Below, one piece after another: positions 10,530 through 20,480 of a DNA stretch of 64,000 bases. Every line of letters begins with the position of its first letter. Positions within the stretch are counted from its first letter, which is position 1. The translations under genes and the position numbers were made by a program. Origin of the DNA: Persicaria tinctoria (Eukaryota > Streptophyta > Magnoliopsida > Caryophyllales > Polygonaceae); NCBI GenBank assembly GCA_037127255.1, contig JBANSL010000004.1, positions 90,641,648 through 90,705,647 of the forward strand, in the 5' to 3' direction. The notes beneath the pieces were generated by a model. It saw nothing but the letters and a program-made list of their open reading frames with translations, was not told the DNA's origin and did no database searches.

Positions 10530-10869
10530 TCATACATCTGTTTCCAGTGATGATGCTGAAGAATTACACAATGATTTTGAATTACTGAACTGGAGCATAA
10601 AAATATCTTCAGAGCAACAAATATTGACCAAACAAAGATCTGCTACAATACATTTATTCAACATAAAGAAGTTCTTCATACAGCAGCAATAAACAGGAAA
10701 CACAAAGATTACAAATTCGAATAAGCAACAACAAGACAATCCAGCACTAGCAATCCACAAGCGCCTTCGAGTCATTGACCACACACAAGAAAACATAAAT
10801 TCTAGAGAGAAACCAAACCAAATGAACTCTAATCACAGCCCGACACAAACTTGAAGGATTGTTTCCAAT

Positions 10870-11301
10870 TCAGAGCTGGAAGACATCAGAGTTTGCCATG
10901 ATGGACGGCATTGGGCAAGGAAGCTTCCATGGCTCCATCAAAGCATCAGGAATCTCAGGAATGTCCATAGCAAGTCCACTTACTTCCTCCGCGATCTGGA
11001 GGAACGAATTCAGAGACCTCAGCCGATCAGTCAGCTCCATCAGCTGAGCTCTAAGAACATTGTTATCAGACTCAATGGCCACATACATCTGTGACGCAGC
11101 ATTGATCTTCTGCATGATCCCTGCGTTATCCGATTGCAGCTTGGTGGCCTGGGTGAGCAGCTCCTCCTGGTGCTGCTGCTTCCTCATCCTGGAGCGCCTC
11201 GCAGATTCTCGGTTGGAGATCATGCGCTTCCTTTTCTTCTCATCCATGTTCGCATACTTTGTGTTATCATCTGACCCGGGACTCCGCTGATTGGGATTCA
11301 T
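10870..11301 (-). CDS. Group S1 bZIP transcription factor (bZIP11/44/53-like, 143 aa)
   Basis: Intact and intronless, as usual for S1 bZIPs. The basic region is at about 22-42 (KRKRMISNRESARRSRMRKQ, with the N-x7-R DNA-contact spacing). A leucine zipper follows to about residue 100 (heptads through LLTQATKLQSDNAGI and VLRAQLMELTDRLRSLNSFL). The C-terminus is short and Pro/Met-rich. Family knowledge: S1 members heterodimerise with group C bZIPs, bind ACTCAT/ACGT elements, and drive sugar-starvation and amino-acid-catabolism programmes. The assignment is strengthened by the conserved peptide uORF at 11520-11606 in its leader. The member within S1 is not resolved. Confidence 0.95.
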   Translation of the reverse strand: MNPNQRSPGSDDNTKYANMDEKKRKRMISNRESARRSRMRKQQHQEELLTQATKLQSDNAGIMQKINAASQMYVAIESDNNVLRAQLMELTDRLRSLNSFLQIAEEVSGLAMDIPEIPDALMEPWKLPCPMPSIMANSDVFQL

Positions 11302-11519
11302 CGTCTCAAGATGTCGTCTTTTCGGGGGAGGATGGGGGTGATTACAAAATTATCTCCTTTCTAATCCGGATTTCAATGGGGAATCTCGTTTTCCCCCTTG
11401 AAATAATGAATTGATTAACCAAGCTAGAACGAAATTTAGAACCAGACAAACTACAGAATAAAGTAAGGGTCTTCAACGATCTTACCAATCTAAATCAAAC
11501 GATCTTCAAGGGAAACAGT

Positions 11520-11606
11520 TCATGAGAACACGTAGAACCAGTACAGAAAGACGACGGAGAAAGAGTGACCGATTCGAATCCGGCGCATCAGCATGAGGCA
11601 ATTCAT
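11520..11606 (-). CDS. Conserved-peptide uORF (sucrose-control peptide) of the S1 bZIP
   Basis: A 28-codon uORF lies about 218 nt upstream of the bZIP start on the same strand. Its C-terminus HSFSVVFLYWFYVFS matches the sucrose-control peptide of plant S1 bZIP leaders. Family knowledge: when sucrose is high, this nascent peptide stalls ribosomes at the uORF stop and represses the main ORF. Two further in-frame ATGs (codons 5 and 7) could also start it. A six-codon uORF (11603-11623) stops inside an ATGA overlap with this start. Confidence 0.93.
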   Translation of the reverse strand: MNCLMLMRRIRIGHSFSVVFLYWFYVFS

Positions 11607-11890
11607 ATAGGCTCTATAAACATTTGATCCCGAATTTGGAAATCAGAACCCTAAAAATCTCTCTCGGATTTTATTTATTGGGGTAAACCTAGAACCAGGT
11701 CAACTCAATCGATGTAATCGATCGACGAACAGAGAGGAAGACTGAAAAATTCAAGACGAAATTGAAGAGAGGGAGCAAAAAGGGAGAGGCAAAAGCTTAT
11801 CTGAACTGCGGAGAACTCGAGGAAGACGGAAATTGCAGGCAGAGATGAGAAATTGGGCGAAAGAAGGTTAGGGGAAGAGATGAGCTAGGG

Positions 11891-11897
11891 TTTTATA
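11891..11897 (-). promoter_or_regulatory. TATA box of the S1 bZIP
   Basis: Minus-strand CTATAAAACC predicts transcription from about 11865. That gives a long leader (about 560 nt) that includes the uORFs. Confidence 0.5.
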
Positions 11898-11906
11898 GAG
11901 GGGAAA

Positions 11907-12651
11907 TTGGGGGTGGGCAGAGTCGTAATTAATTTGGGGGGAAAGGGTCAAAATCGGCTTTTCGGGCTGGAAGAAAGGAAATGGTGGGGCACACGTCGGC
12001 AATTTTGGCGTTTAGTGCAGGCGTGGAAAAGGACGAAAGGGTGCTGGCGTGAGCTGGGAGGGGTGGTACAATGACAGTTCTGCCCTCGCCATGGTAAAAG
12101 GAAGGTCGTAAGAACGTACGAACAACTGAACACTTGTTTTTATTTTTTTATTTAAAGGTGACTTGTTCCCATTTTGGCCCACGATTTCCGAGTCTATACA
12201 CAGGGGTAAATCTGGATCATGATATAAAAAATTTCGCTATCCGCACGGTATTGTATCACCAAGTGCACGGTTTGATCAGTAACTTTCAGTGTCGATAAAA
12301 AGTCAACCGACATCGGCTTACAAGGTTGACAAAGATATGTTGTGGTACTCGTGTGGCTATATAAGGGTTTGTGTTGTGGATTATCAACACCGACACCGGT
12401 TGCAGGAGTCAACAAAGGTTGCTCGTGGTGTGGCAGGGGAGTGTTGTAGGACGCATAATTCGGGAGTCAAAGTCGGTGGAGGATTTGCCGACTTTGATAA
12501 TCGGAGTCGGTGAAATGACCGTGCGTTTGACAGTTTGGCTAGATACTGATCGTGTCAATATATAAAAGCCCCTACAGTTTTGAATGAAGAATGATCGAAA
12601 TTATTCAATATTGATGTACCAATGTACGGAGTGTTAAACTGGCTATGAATA
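11907..12651. other. Intergenic, no gene seen
   Basis: Region between the bZIP promoter and the nested transposon cluster. Short ORFs at 12194-12565 show no domain and look like chance frames. Confidence 0.45.
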
Positions 12652-12765
12652 TATTTAATTACATGTAAACTTTGTCTTTTTTTTCTTTTTCTTTTTTTGA
12701 TTAGGTAAGAATTTGAGCTCAGACATGCCTGAAACTCGAGAGGCCGATGAATCGGCAGACGGAAA

Positions 12766-13892
12766 TGATACGGGGTTAGCCGTGGGTTGGTCCGATCTTC
12801 GACAACAAGCAAGAACTAAACAAGAAAGACTCAAGAAACGCAAGAAACACCAAGAACCAATGGGTTGTTGATGTCGACTCTAGCAAGACTCAAAGAGACG
12901 ATTCAAGATCTGCAAGAAACAATCAAGAAAGATCAAGAACTCAACAAGAACAACAAGATTCGACCAAGAAAGGTTCAAGATCGATCAAGAAAACCAAGAA
13001 CGCAGCAAGAATAAAGAAAGACTCGAAAGTTAATGTAAAGAATGAAAAGACACGACCTGATATGGACTGAGTCGATCTATGCAGAACAAGATAAAGACCC
13101 CAGGCCTCCTCAGAGGGTAGGAACCAATACCAATGACTACACAACCCGCCTCTACAACCCTACACAATCAAGCGGACAACTTGAAGCACAAGGAGGGGGC
13201 TTGTGGATACTAGATTCACCAAGTCTTGCGAAGTTGGTGAACGGCAAAGCAAACCAAGCTGAGATAGATACCAATTCGTGATCAACGAGCACAGCTCTAG
13301 TTGGATCAACATCACTCAATGTGTTTCACACAAGTTTGAGAGAACTAATTCTATTCATTGAAAGCTGAATGTTTACAATGTATGAAATCGAAATATATAA
13401 GCTATTCTAAGGCCTGACGGGCCGAGTTTAATGATAGAAAGATAATATCTAACATCTAATTAAAATACCTAAAATCATAAGTAAATAAGATCTCTAGAAA
13501 CAACACTTAAAATAGCCCAATTCCGGCCCAATAGAAATACTAGGCGAAATGGGGTTCCAACACTTAGTAAAATCCCGTCAAAACAGTGACAGCTTGCAAA
13601 GATGTGCATTTTCGGCCAATTTCGAGGTTGAATCTGGAAAAAACCTTCAACAGAAAAGTTGTAGATCTCTTCGTCCTCGTTCCAACAAGATATGAAACGC
13701 CTCAATCCGATAAATATTGAATCCGTACGACCCATTTTACAGAGACGTCGAAAAGCTGTCAAATGACTATGAACGAGCTAAACGTCAAGCTCCCACCTTT
13801 GGACCTTTTCCCATGGTGGAGCCTTCTTCTTCCTTTTTAGAAAGACATCATCCGAAGGTGTCTTTGATGATGACTTGGATGGTCCCGCATCA
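12766..13892 (-). repeat. 3' LTR of the gag-only element (left copy)
   Basis: 1,127 bp, TG...CA ends, about 99% identical by eye to 17089-18214. The gag reading frame ends inside this LTR, at 13778. Confidence 0.93.
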
Positions 13893-15769
13893 AGCTCCCT
13901 TTGTTGAAAAGGATTCGTCCTCGAATCCAAGGTCGCATTTGATTCCGCAAAGCCATCCACACGAGCTCCTGGATCGAATACCACATGTCCATGGAAATCC
14001 ATCTCAAGAACGATTGGTGTAGTGATTGACCACTCCTCGATGGTTATTGTCTCAGCTTCATCTACAAAATCAAGAAAAGAAACTTTATTAGTGCATAATT
14101 CATATTTCATGTCATCTTCATGATGTTCTAACTTAATATGCACTTGAGCTTGGTCATTAATCCCTAAGTTTCCATCCAAAACTAGCAAGTTTTCATCCTT
14201 TTCCAAGGCTGAATTTTCAATTAACTCAATGCTAGCAATAGTAGAAGAAATATCATCATCAATGATCATATTAGAAACTATGCCTTCTTTTAAGCATGTA
14301 GTTTGACACAAATCTTTGCTTTGATTATCAGCACAGGGTATAGGTTGAACATTTAAATCAATCAAAGAATCAACATGCTCATGTTCAAGGCAATCATCGT
14401 TAGAAGAAAGTAAACTAATATCTTGATCATTATGAACATGCTCATCATGTTTATCACTAGAATTTTCAGATTCATTATCGCCTAGGTGATTAATCATGAG
14501 AGTTTTCTTATTAGGGCAATCCTTCATAATATGTCCTCTACCTTGGCATATAAAGCAAGGAATGTACATAGGTTCAAGAGTAGAAGAGTTAGGATTACTC
14601 CCTTTAGGGCCAGTAGATACCCTAGACGATTCATGTCCATTCCAAGACGTTTCACCATTGTCGATGGGCTGTTGGGGTGTTCGGCCTTCACTACCCCCAT
14701 GGGGTTGGTTTGCTTTCTCCCTTGAGCCGCCGTCAAACCTCCTTTGGGGCTGCTGCACATGGCCTTGGTGCCACCTTTGGGGTTGCCCACTCGACATTCT
14801 ACCACCTTGGCTCCTGTAACTAGCATTCCTTTCCACTTTCATAGCTAAATGTAAAATTTCAGTAGGCGTAGAATATGGAAAGTAATCAATTTCACGAGCT
14901 AAGGCGGGGTGCAATATTCTAAGAAACCTAGCATTTGTATCTTCATAGGACTCAACTACGTTAGCTCTAGCCATGGTTTCTTGCATTGCATAAAAGGTGT
15001 CCTCAACAGTTTTGCTACCTTGCTTAAGATTTTCTAATCGTTGTCTAAGCTCGCTAGCATAATGTGGAGGAGCAAACCTAATTCTCATAAGTGCTTTTAA
15101 TTGAATCCAAGAAGCAATAGGTGCATCAAGGAATCTTCTTCTTTCTTTAACTAGATTATCCCACCAAATTAAAGCGAAACTTTGAAATTCTAGGGAAGCT
15201 AGTTGCACCTTTTTATGTTCAGAGAAGTTATGACAAATCCATATTCGACCCATTTTAATTTCCCAATCAATGTAAGCATCTGGATCGTTGGTACCATAAA
15301 ATTGAGGGATCTTTACCTTTACCATACCTATGCCATCTTGCGCAGGCTCTCTAGGTGCTCGATAGTGGTATTGACCTCCTCTATCATTTCGTCTAGGACG
15401 TTGCTCCCAATGATCATCCTCCTGGAAGTAGTCGTCGTCCTCTGAGAAGTAGTACTCATCTTGTTGCCATCGTCCTTTCCCTCGTCCCTGCATATTAGCA
15501 AACGCATTATTCCTACCATGTCTCTCCCTTCGTGGAGAGATGTTCTTATCAAATAAAGGTTTAGCTAAATGAGGATTAGGATTAGGATTATGTACTTCCC
15601 TTTCATCACGAGGCGCTTCAGTACGTCGGGGATTACCTTGCCCAGCCATGTTGTTAGATCCGGATGGTCGAGCCTCTAATGCCGCCAATCCTTTATTAAT
15701 CATAGCTAAGGTCTCCATCATGGTGTTGAACATGGTGACCTGATTAGACATATCAAATAAAACAAACAA
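13778..15769 (-). CDS. Ty3-type Gag of the non-autonomous element (663 aa)
   Basis: Single intact ORF. The N-terminal third is charged and disordered. A Retrotrans_gag core follows (DAYIDWEIKMGRIW through LIWWDNLVKERRRFLD, roughly 160-215). A Gln/Gly-rich linker leads to one CCHC zinc knuckle, CFICQGRGHIMKDC (about 405-418). The last third is acidic, with no protease active site or RT. The final 38 codons lie within the 3' LTR, so the PPT and the LTR start are translated. It would package element RNA into virus-like particles, with the enzymes supplied in trans. The ATG at 15769 is the first of the frame; an internal Met at residue 7 is also possible. Confidence 0.9.
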   Translation of the reverse strand: MFVLFDMSNQVTMFNTMMETLAMINKGLAALEARPSGSNNMAGQGNPRRTEAPRDEREVHNPNPNPHLAKPLFDKNISPRRERHGRNNAFANMQGRGKGRWQQDEYYFSEDDDYFQEDDHWEQRPRRNDRGGQYHYRAPREPAQDGIGMVKVKIPQFYGTNDPDAYIDWEIKMGRIWICHNFSEHKKVQLASLEFQSFALIWWDNLVKERRRFLDAPIASWIQLKALMRIRFAPPHYASELRQRLENLKQGSKTVEDTFYAMQETMARANVVESYEDTNARFLRILHPALAREIDYFPYSTPTEILHLAMKVERNASYRSQGGRMSSGQPQRWHQGHVQQPQRRFDGGSREKANQPHGGSEGRTPQQPIDNGETSWNGHESSRVSTGPKGSNPNSSTLEPMYIPCFICQGRGHIMKDCPNKKTLMINHLGDNESENSSDKHDEHVHNDQDISLLSSNDDCLEHEHVDSLIDLNVQPIPCADNQSKDLCQTTCLKEGIVSNMIIDDDISSTIASIELIENSALEKDENLLVLDGNLGINDQAQVHIKLEHHEDDMKYELCTNKVSFLDFVDEAETITIEEWSITTPIVLEMDFHGHVVFDPGARVDGFAESNATLDSRTNPFQQRELDAGPSKSSSKTPSDDVFLKRKKKAPPWEKVQRWELDV
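13893..13905 (-). promoter_or_regulatory. Polypurine tract of the gag-only element
   Basis: Minus-strand AACAAAGGGAGCT lies directly upstream of the 3' LTR start TGATGCGGG. This is the expected plus-strand priming site. Confidence 0.75.
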
Positions 15770-15949
15770 AGAACTAAGTAAAAGTTAGAAAAATATAAAC
15801 ACCTCACAATTGTGTTTCGCTCACACTCTTCTCTCCGATTGGTATATCACGCTTGCTGGGGCAATCTGCTTTGGGCGAACCAACAACCAAGCAAAGAACT
15901 AAGCAATCAAAGTATACGAATCAAGAGAATGAATGAAACAACACACAAG

Positions 15950-16215
15950 AGTACTCAACAAGGGATGTAGTACTCGACAAAGCAAGGAGAGCACTTGATC
16001 AAGGAAAATCAGTACTCGACACAACATTAGAGAGAACTCGACAGGGGCTGAGCTCTACTCGACACAACCAAGAGATCACTCGGCAAGGGCCTAGTGTACT
16101 CGACACAAGCAAACAGCAACTCAAAGCAATGAAAGAGAGCTCGACAAGGCTGAGCTCTACTCGACTCAAACACAGCAGCACTTGAACACACAAAACAGTG
16201 CTCGACACAAGAGAA
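15950..16215 (-). repeat. CTCGACA-rich irregular tandem repeats in the element leader
   Basis: About ten ACTCGACA/GCTCGACA units, spaced roughly 20-30 bp apart, lie between the gag start and the 5' LTR in the untranslated leader. On the sense (minus) strand the unit reads TGTCGAGT. Confidence 0.7.
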
Positions 16216-17073
16216 ATAGAGAAAAATAAAAGAAAGAATGGAAATTTACCTCTTTTGATTGAAAACCTTAAGTTATGATGTTATAGTTGCAAGGTAGGGT
16301 TTCAATTTTGTGGAGGTATGTGTTTGGGAATATGGGTATCGATTAGGGATGAGAAAAGGTTCACCAATTAGTCCTTGGGAGTTTTCTTACACTAGATCAA
16401 CAACAACTAACAAACACTTCCTTCTCTCTTTTTGTTTCCAATTTTCGGATCTGTTTTTCTCTCTCTCTCTTTTTTTTTTTTCAAATCTGAAACTAATGCA
16501 AGAAAAGACTCAAAATAGTGTATAGGACTCGAAAATTTGATGAAAGTGGTGAAAAGATAACAAAATTCAGCCCTAATGCAAAGATATAGATAGAATGGCT
16601 AATTTAGGTAATAAGATCTATCTTGTGCCTTTTGTGATAGTTGATAGATATAATGGAATTAAATCTAACAACTTTAAAAATCTGATTTTTGATAGGCAAT
16701 AGATAAATGGAATTAGATAAAAGATAAATCAAAATTCCAAAGATAGAACAAAGATAGAAAGATAGCAAACTAGGGTTTCTTGGTGTGGATGTGGGGCTGT
16801 CGACCAAAGCTTACTCGACTATGGGGACAAGGAGCTTGTCGTCGGCTAGGAGAGTGAACACAAGGGGTGTGTGCACTGATCTGGTCGACTCCACGGTCTC
16901 GGGTAGGCTTGTGTTTAGGCTATGCAACCACAAACAATCACAAACTCAAGATTAGTAAAATAATCAAAAAGAATGCAAGAAGTAAATAACCAAAACAAGA
17001 AAAGGACTCTTTTTTTTTTGTGGTTTTTGTGTTTAGAAAAGAAAAAGACTCAATCTTGATGTCGGAAACCAAA

Positions 17074-17085
17074 GCTCTGATGCCA
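17074..17085 (-). promoter_or_regulatory. Primer-binding site, tRNA-iMet type
   Basis: Minus-strand TGGCATCAGAGC begins three nt after the 5' LTR end. It differs by one base from the usual plant iMet PBS TGGTATCAGAGC. Confidence 0.8.
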
Positions 17086-17088
17086 ATT

Positions 17089-18214
17089 TGATACGGGGTT
17101 AGCCGTGGGTTGGTCCGATCTTCGACAACAAGCAAGAACTAAACAAGAAAGACTCAAGAAACGCAAGAAACATCAAGAACCAATGGGCTGTTGATGTCGA
17201 CTCTAGCAAGACTCAAAGAGACGATTCAAGATCTGCAAGAAACAATCAAGAAAGATCAAGAACTCAACAAGAACAACAAGATTCGACCAAGAAAGGTTCA
17301 AGATCGGTCAAGAAAACCAAGAACGCAGCAAGAACAAAGAAAGACTCGAAAGTTAATGTAAAGAATGAAAAGACACGACCTGATATGGACTGAGTCGATC
17401 TATGCAGAACAAGATAAAGACCCCAGGCCTCCTCAGAGGGTAGGAACCAATACCAATGACTACACAACCCGCCTCTACAACCCTACACAATCAAGCGGAC
17501 AACTTGAAGCACAAGGAGGGGGCTTGTGGATACTAGATTCACCAAGTCTTGCGAAGTTGGTGAACGGCAAAGCAAACCAAGCTGAGATAGATACCAATTC
17601 GTGATCAACGAGCACAACTCTAGTTGGATCAACATCACTCAATGTGTTTCACACAAGTTTGAGAGAACTAATTCTATTCATTGAAAGCTGAATGTTTACA
17701 ATGTATGAAATCGAAATATATAAGCTATTCTAAGGCCTGACGGGCCGAGTTTAATGATAGAAAGATAATATCTAACATCTAATTAAAATACCTAAAATCA
17801 TAAGTAAATAAGATCTCTAGAAACAACACTTAAAATAGCCCAATTCCGGCCCAATAGAAACACTAGGCGAAATGGGGTTCCAACACTTGGTAAAATCCCG
17901 TCAAAACAGTGACAGCTTGCAAAGATGTGCATTTTCGGCCAATTTCGAGGTTGAATCTGGAAAAACCTTCAACATAAAAGTTGTAGATCTCTTCGTCCTC
18001 GTTCCAACAAGATATGACACGCCTCAATCCGATAAATATTGAATCCGTACGACCCATTTTACAGAGACGTCGAAAAGCTGTCAAATGACTATAAACGAGC
18101 TAAACGTCAAGCTCCCACCTTTGGACCTTTTCCCATGGTGGAGCCTTCTTCTTCCTTTTTAGAAAGGCATCATCCGAAGGTGTCTTTGATGATGACTTGG
18201 ATGGTCCCGCATCA
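17089..18214 (-). repeat. 5' LTR of the gag-only element (right copy)
   Basis: 1,126 bp partner of 12766-13892, followed by TSD GGAAA. Since the element runs on the minus strand, this is the promoter-bearing LTR. Confidence 0.93.
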
Positions 18215-18887
18215 GGAAAAACCATCAACATACAACACACTAAAAACACAAATCAGCACAGATGAAAGAAAAACCCAAACAACCCGAAGACGTCGTCCGC
18301 CAACAGAGGAGTCAATGGAGATCTAGGGCGAGCCACGAATGCCGAGAACACGGGAGAGTGCGAACTCACACGGTGTCTCGACGCCGAGAAGACGGAGAAC
18401 AGTAACCCACCATCGGAAAGGGCGAAACCTGGGGAAGTGTAGATCACCGACGTTGCCCCCACCTAGATGAGGGATCTTCGAAGACCACGAACACAACCAC
18501 GATCCTCTCGATCATACAGGAAGCCCGATACTGCAACTCAACTCGAAACTAAACGCCACCACGCCATAGCATCAACTCGACGCCAAAAGAACGAACAAAA
18601 ACGGGCCAATAAGGAAAGATCAAACATCCACCGCAAATTTGTGCAGAGCTCCCGAGCACGCCGAGCGTCTGGGAGAATTATTTTAATTTATTAATATTAA
18701 TATTTATCCATGCTCTTTCGGATTTAATCAACCCTTTTAGAATTTGTTCAATTCTTTCGAAAGTTTAGTCAAACCCTTTTGAAATGTTTTGTAAATACTA
18801 AACCTTTTCGGGTAGTTTTGTAAATATATAAAATGACAAAATATACTCAGTAACGGAGTATATAATACCAAGTTATATACTCCCTCC

Positions 18888-19134
18888 GTTAAGAAAAACA
18901 TGTCGTTTTAGGAGTAAAATCTTGTTAAGAAAAACATGTCGTTTTAGGTATTTTGGTGTTCACTTTCCAAAATTACCCTTGTCATGATTAGATGTTTGTT
19001 AGTTGTAGTTTTCAATAAAGTGGAAAAGTAAAGTAATAATTAGGGGTATAAGTGTATTTTTGTTTGATTTTATTTGATTTCTTAAATAATGTGTAAATGT
19101 CTAAAACGACATGTTTTGATTAACGGAGGGAGTA
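18888..19134. mobile_element. Stowaway-like MITE inside retroelement A
   Basis: The element is 18890-19132. Its terminal inverted repeats are CTCCCTCCGTTAA and TTAACGGAGGGAG, flanked by TA duplications. An AACATGTCGTTTTAG motif appears twice near the left end and inverted near the right end. It is non-coding and the Tc1/mariner-type ends are clear. Confidence 0.88.
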
Positions 19135-19943
19135 TATTTTTATTTAATTGAAACAGAGGGATTGGCGTGAAAACCCAACAATGCATCTTGCACGCCAAGT
19201 CATCGGTCCAAACGGCAGAGCGGCGGAACAGAGCTTCCCGACCGGTGATGGAGTCTAGGGAGGAGGTGTAGCGACCCTACCGAGACCCGCACCGGAGAAA
19301 ATCGGAAGGGAAGAGTTGGGAGGGGCGAAGAGATGACGTCGGGCGAAACAAGCCAAAGGCGAGATCCAACACCGGCGACAGATCTGAGGGATTGGTGGGG
19401 GGTTTACACAAGAACGCCGACGACCAACGACAAAGCCACGGTCGGATCCAAGACCAGGATACACCGGCGACAGAGAGCCGAAAGATTGGTGGGGGACAAC
19501 AACGACACCGGAAGGGGTGACGGAAAACACCATGAGCAATTTGGGGAGTCTTGTGATTTGATTTTAATCCACAACAAATCAGCAAAAAGAAAGCCAAACA
19601 AGGTAAATTTGGCTAACCCTTTGGATTTGGGGGCAAAGGTGTTGAACTAGGGTTTGGAGAAAGGGGATTTCGCCAAATCTGAAGCAAGAGATCTGATTTG
19701 ATACAAATTTGTGAATAGGATCAACAAAAGATCTGATATTTTGGGTTTATTTTGGAGATTTGGGTAGTTGTCGAGATGCACAACAAACGCAAGAGATGAG
19801 TGCGGAAACCGAAGCCGACCCCGGCGAGTTTAGCCCCACATGAAAGGGGAATCTGGGATAGAGGAGGAAGGGGACCCGAGTTCAGTCGGCGATGGTAAGA
19901 GGTATGAGACCCGGGTTAGGCAGCCGGCAAGGTGGATCTTCGA

Positions 19944-20027
19944 CCTCTGAAGAGGTTGTTTTCAAAGCCTCCGAAGAGGTGATTTTTCAACCCTCCGAAG
20001 AGGTGGTTTTTCCACCTCCGAAGAGGG
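19944..20027 (-). repeat. ~24-bp minisatellite near the 5' end of retroelement A
   Basis: Four copies of CCTCCGAAGAGG plus a GTTTTTCAA-like spacer start at 19944, 19968, 19992 and 20015. On the element's sense strand each unit reads CCTCTTCGGAGG, a four-base-pair stem capped by a UUCG loop (UUCA in the copy at 19944). Confidence 0.8.
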
Positions 20028-20130
20028 ATATCAAGCAGTCTTCATAGGCCGGAGGTGAACGACGGTGGCTTGTCTGATGTGTTTCCGACTTTCTAGAGTG
20101 TATGGAGTCTCTATTTAATTACATGTAAAC

Positions 20131-20480
20131 ACTTGCATTCGTTAATTTTTTTATTTTTTTTTATTTTTTTGATTAAGTAAGAATTCGACGCCCGGACAGG
20201 CCCGGGGGTCGATAGGCCGAAGAACTCGGCGACGGATAAACCGTCAAAATAAGCTAAAGACATAAAACAACAATAAGGCAGAGCTGACAAAATACAAGAG
20301 TGCAAATAAAGGCAAAGACTAGTAAAAGATGAAAGACCCGAAGCAGTGTGGGGCAACTCATCCATCAGTTGGTAGAGGCAACACAGGGGATCCCTGGGGA
20401 ACTAAGTGGAAACCTCAGATTTGGACTCTGTCAATGAGCCATCAGGTCTCGATCACGTCCACGAACTTGCATTCGTTAAT
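20131..20480 (-). mobile_element. LINE-tailed retroelement 'B' (~318 bp) with 16-bp TSD
   Basis: The body is 20147-20464, flanked by perfect ACTTGCATTCGTTAAT copies (20131-20146 and 20465-20480). The T-rich left end is the poly(A) complement. Minus-strand GAATTCTTACTTAATCA follows, with three hairpins in the same order and spacing as elements A, C and D. No ORF. The left TSD starts exactly where element A's right TSD ends. Confidence 0.87.

Larger units (their letters stand above)
12761..18219 (-). mobile_element. Complete gag-only LTR retrotransposon (TR-GAG-like)
   Basis: Two LTRs (12766-13892 and 17089-18214) face the same way, with TGAT...ATCA ends and a 5-bp TSD GGAAA (12761-12765 and 18215-18219). 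The internal 3.2 kb holds a PBS, a leader, one gag ORF and a PPT, and no protease, RT, RNase H or integrase. The structure fits non-autonomous terminal-repeat retrotransposons with a GAG domain, which must borrow pol from a Ty3-type partner. The LTRs differ at about a dozen positions in 1,126, so the insertion is young. Confidence 0.92.
12652..20130 (-). mobile_element. LINE-tailed retroelement 'A', split by an LTR retrotransposon
   Basis: Perfect 19-bp TSDs (TATTTAATTACATGTAAAC) flank the unit at 12652-12670 and 20112-20130. The 3' end is at the left: a T-rich tract (the poly(A) complement), then minus-strand ...TTCTTACCTAATCA. Three hairpins lie just upstream in the element's sense. The LTR retrotransposon 12766-18214 sits inside hairpin 1: GACGG is left of the insertion and its partner CCATC is right of it. 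Removing the nested elements leaves about 1.75 kb with no ORF2-like coding. It is therefore either 5'-truncated or, as I infer, non-autonomous and LINE-mobilised. Confidence 0.8.

Noticed and set aside
13042..13281. 79-aa ORF, repeated at 17365-17604
   Set aside because: It is identical in both LTRs simply because LTRs are duplicates. No domain.
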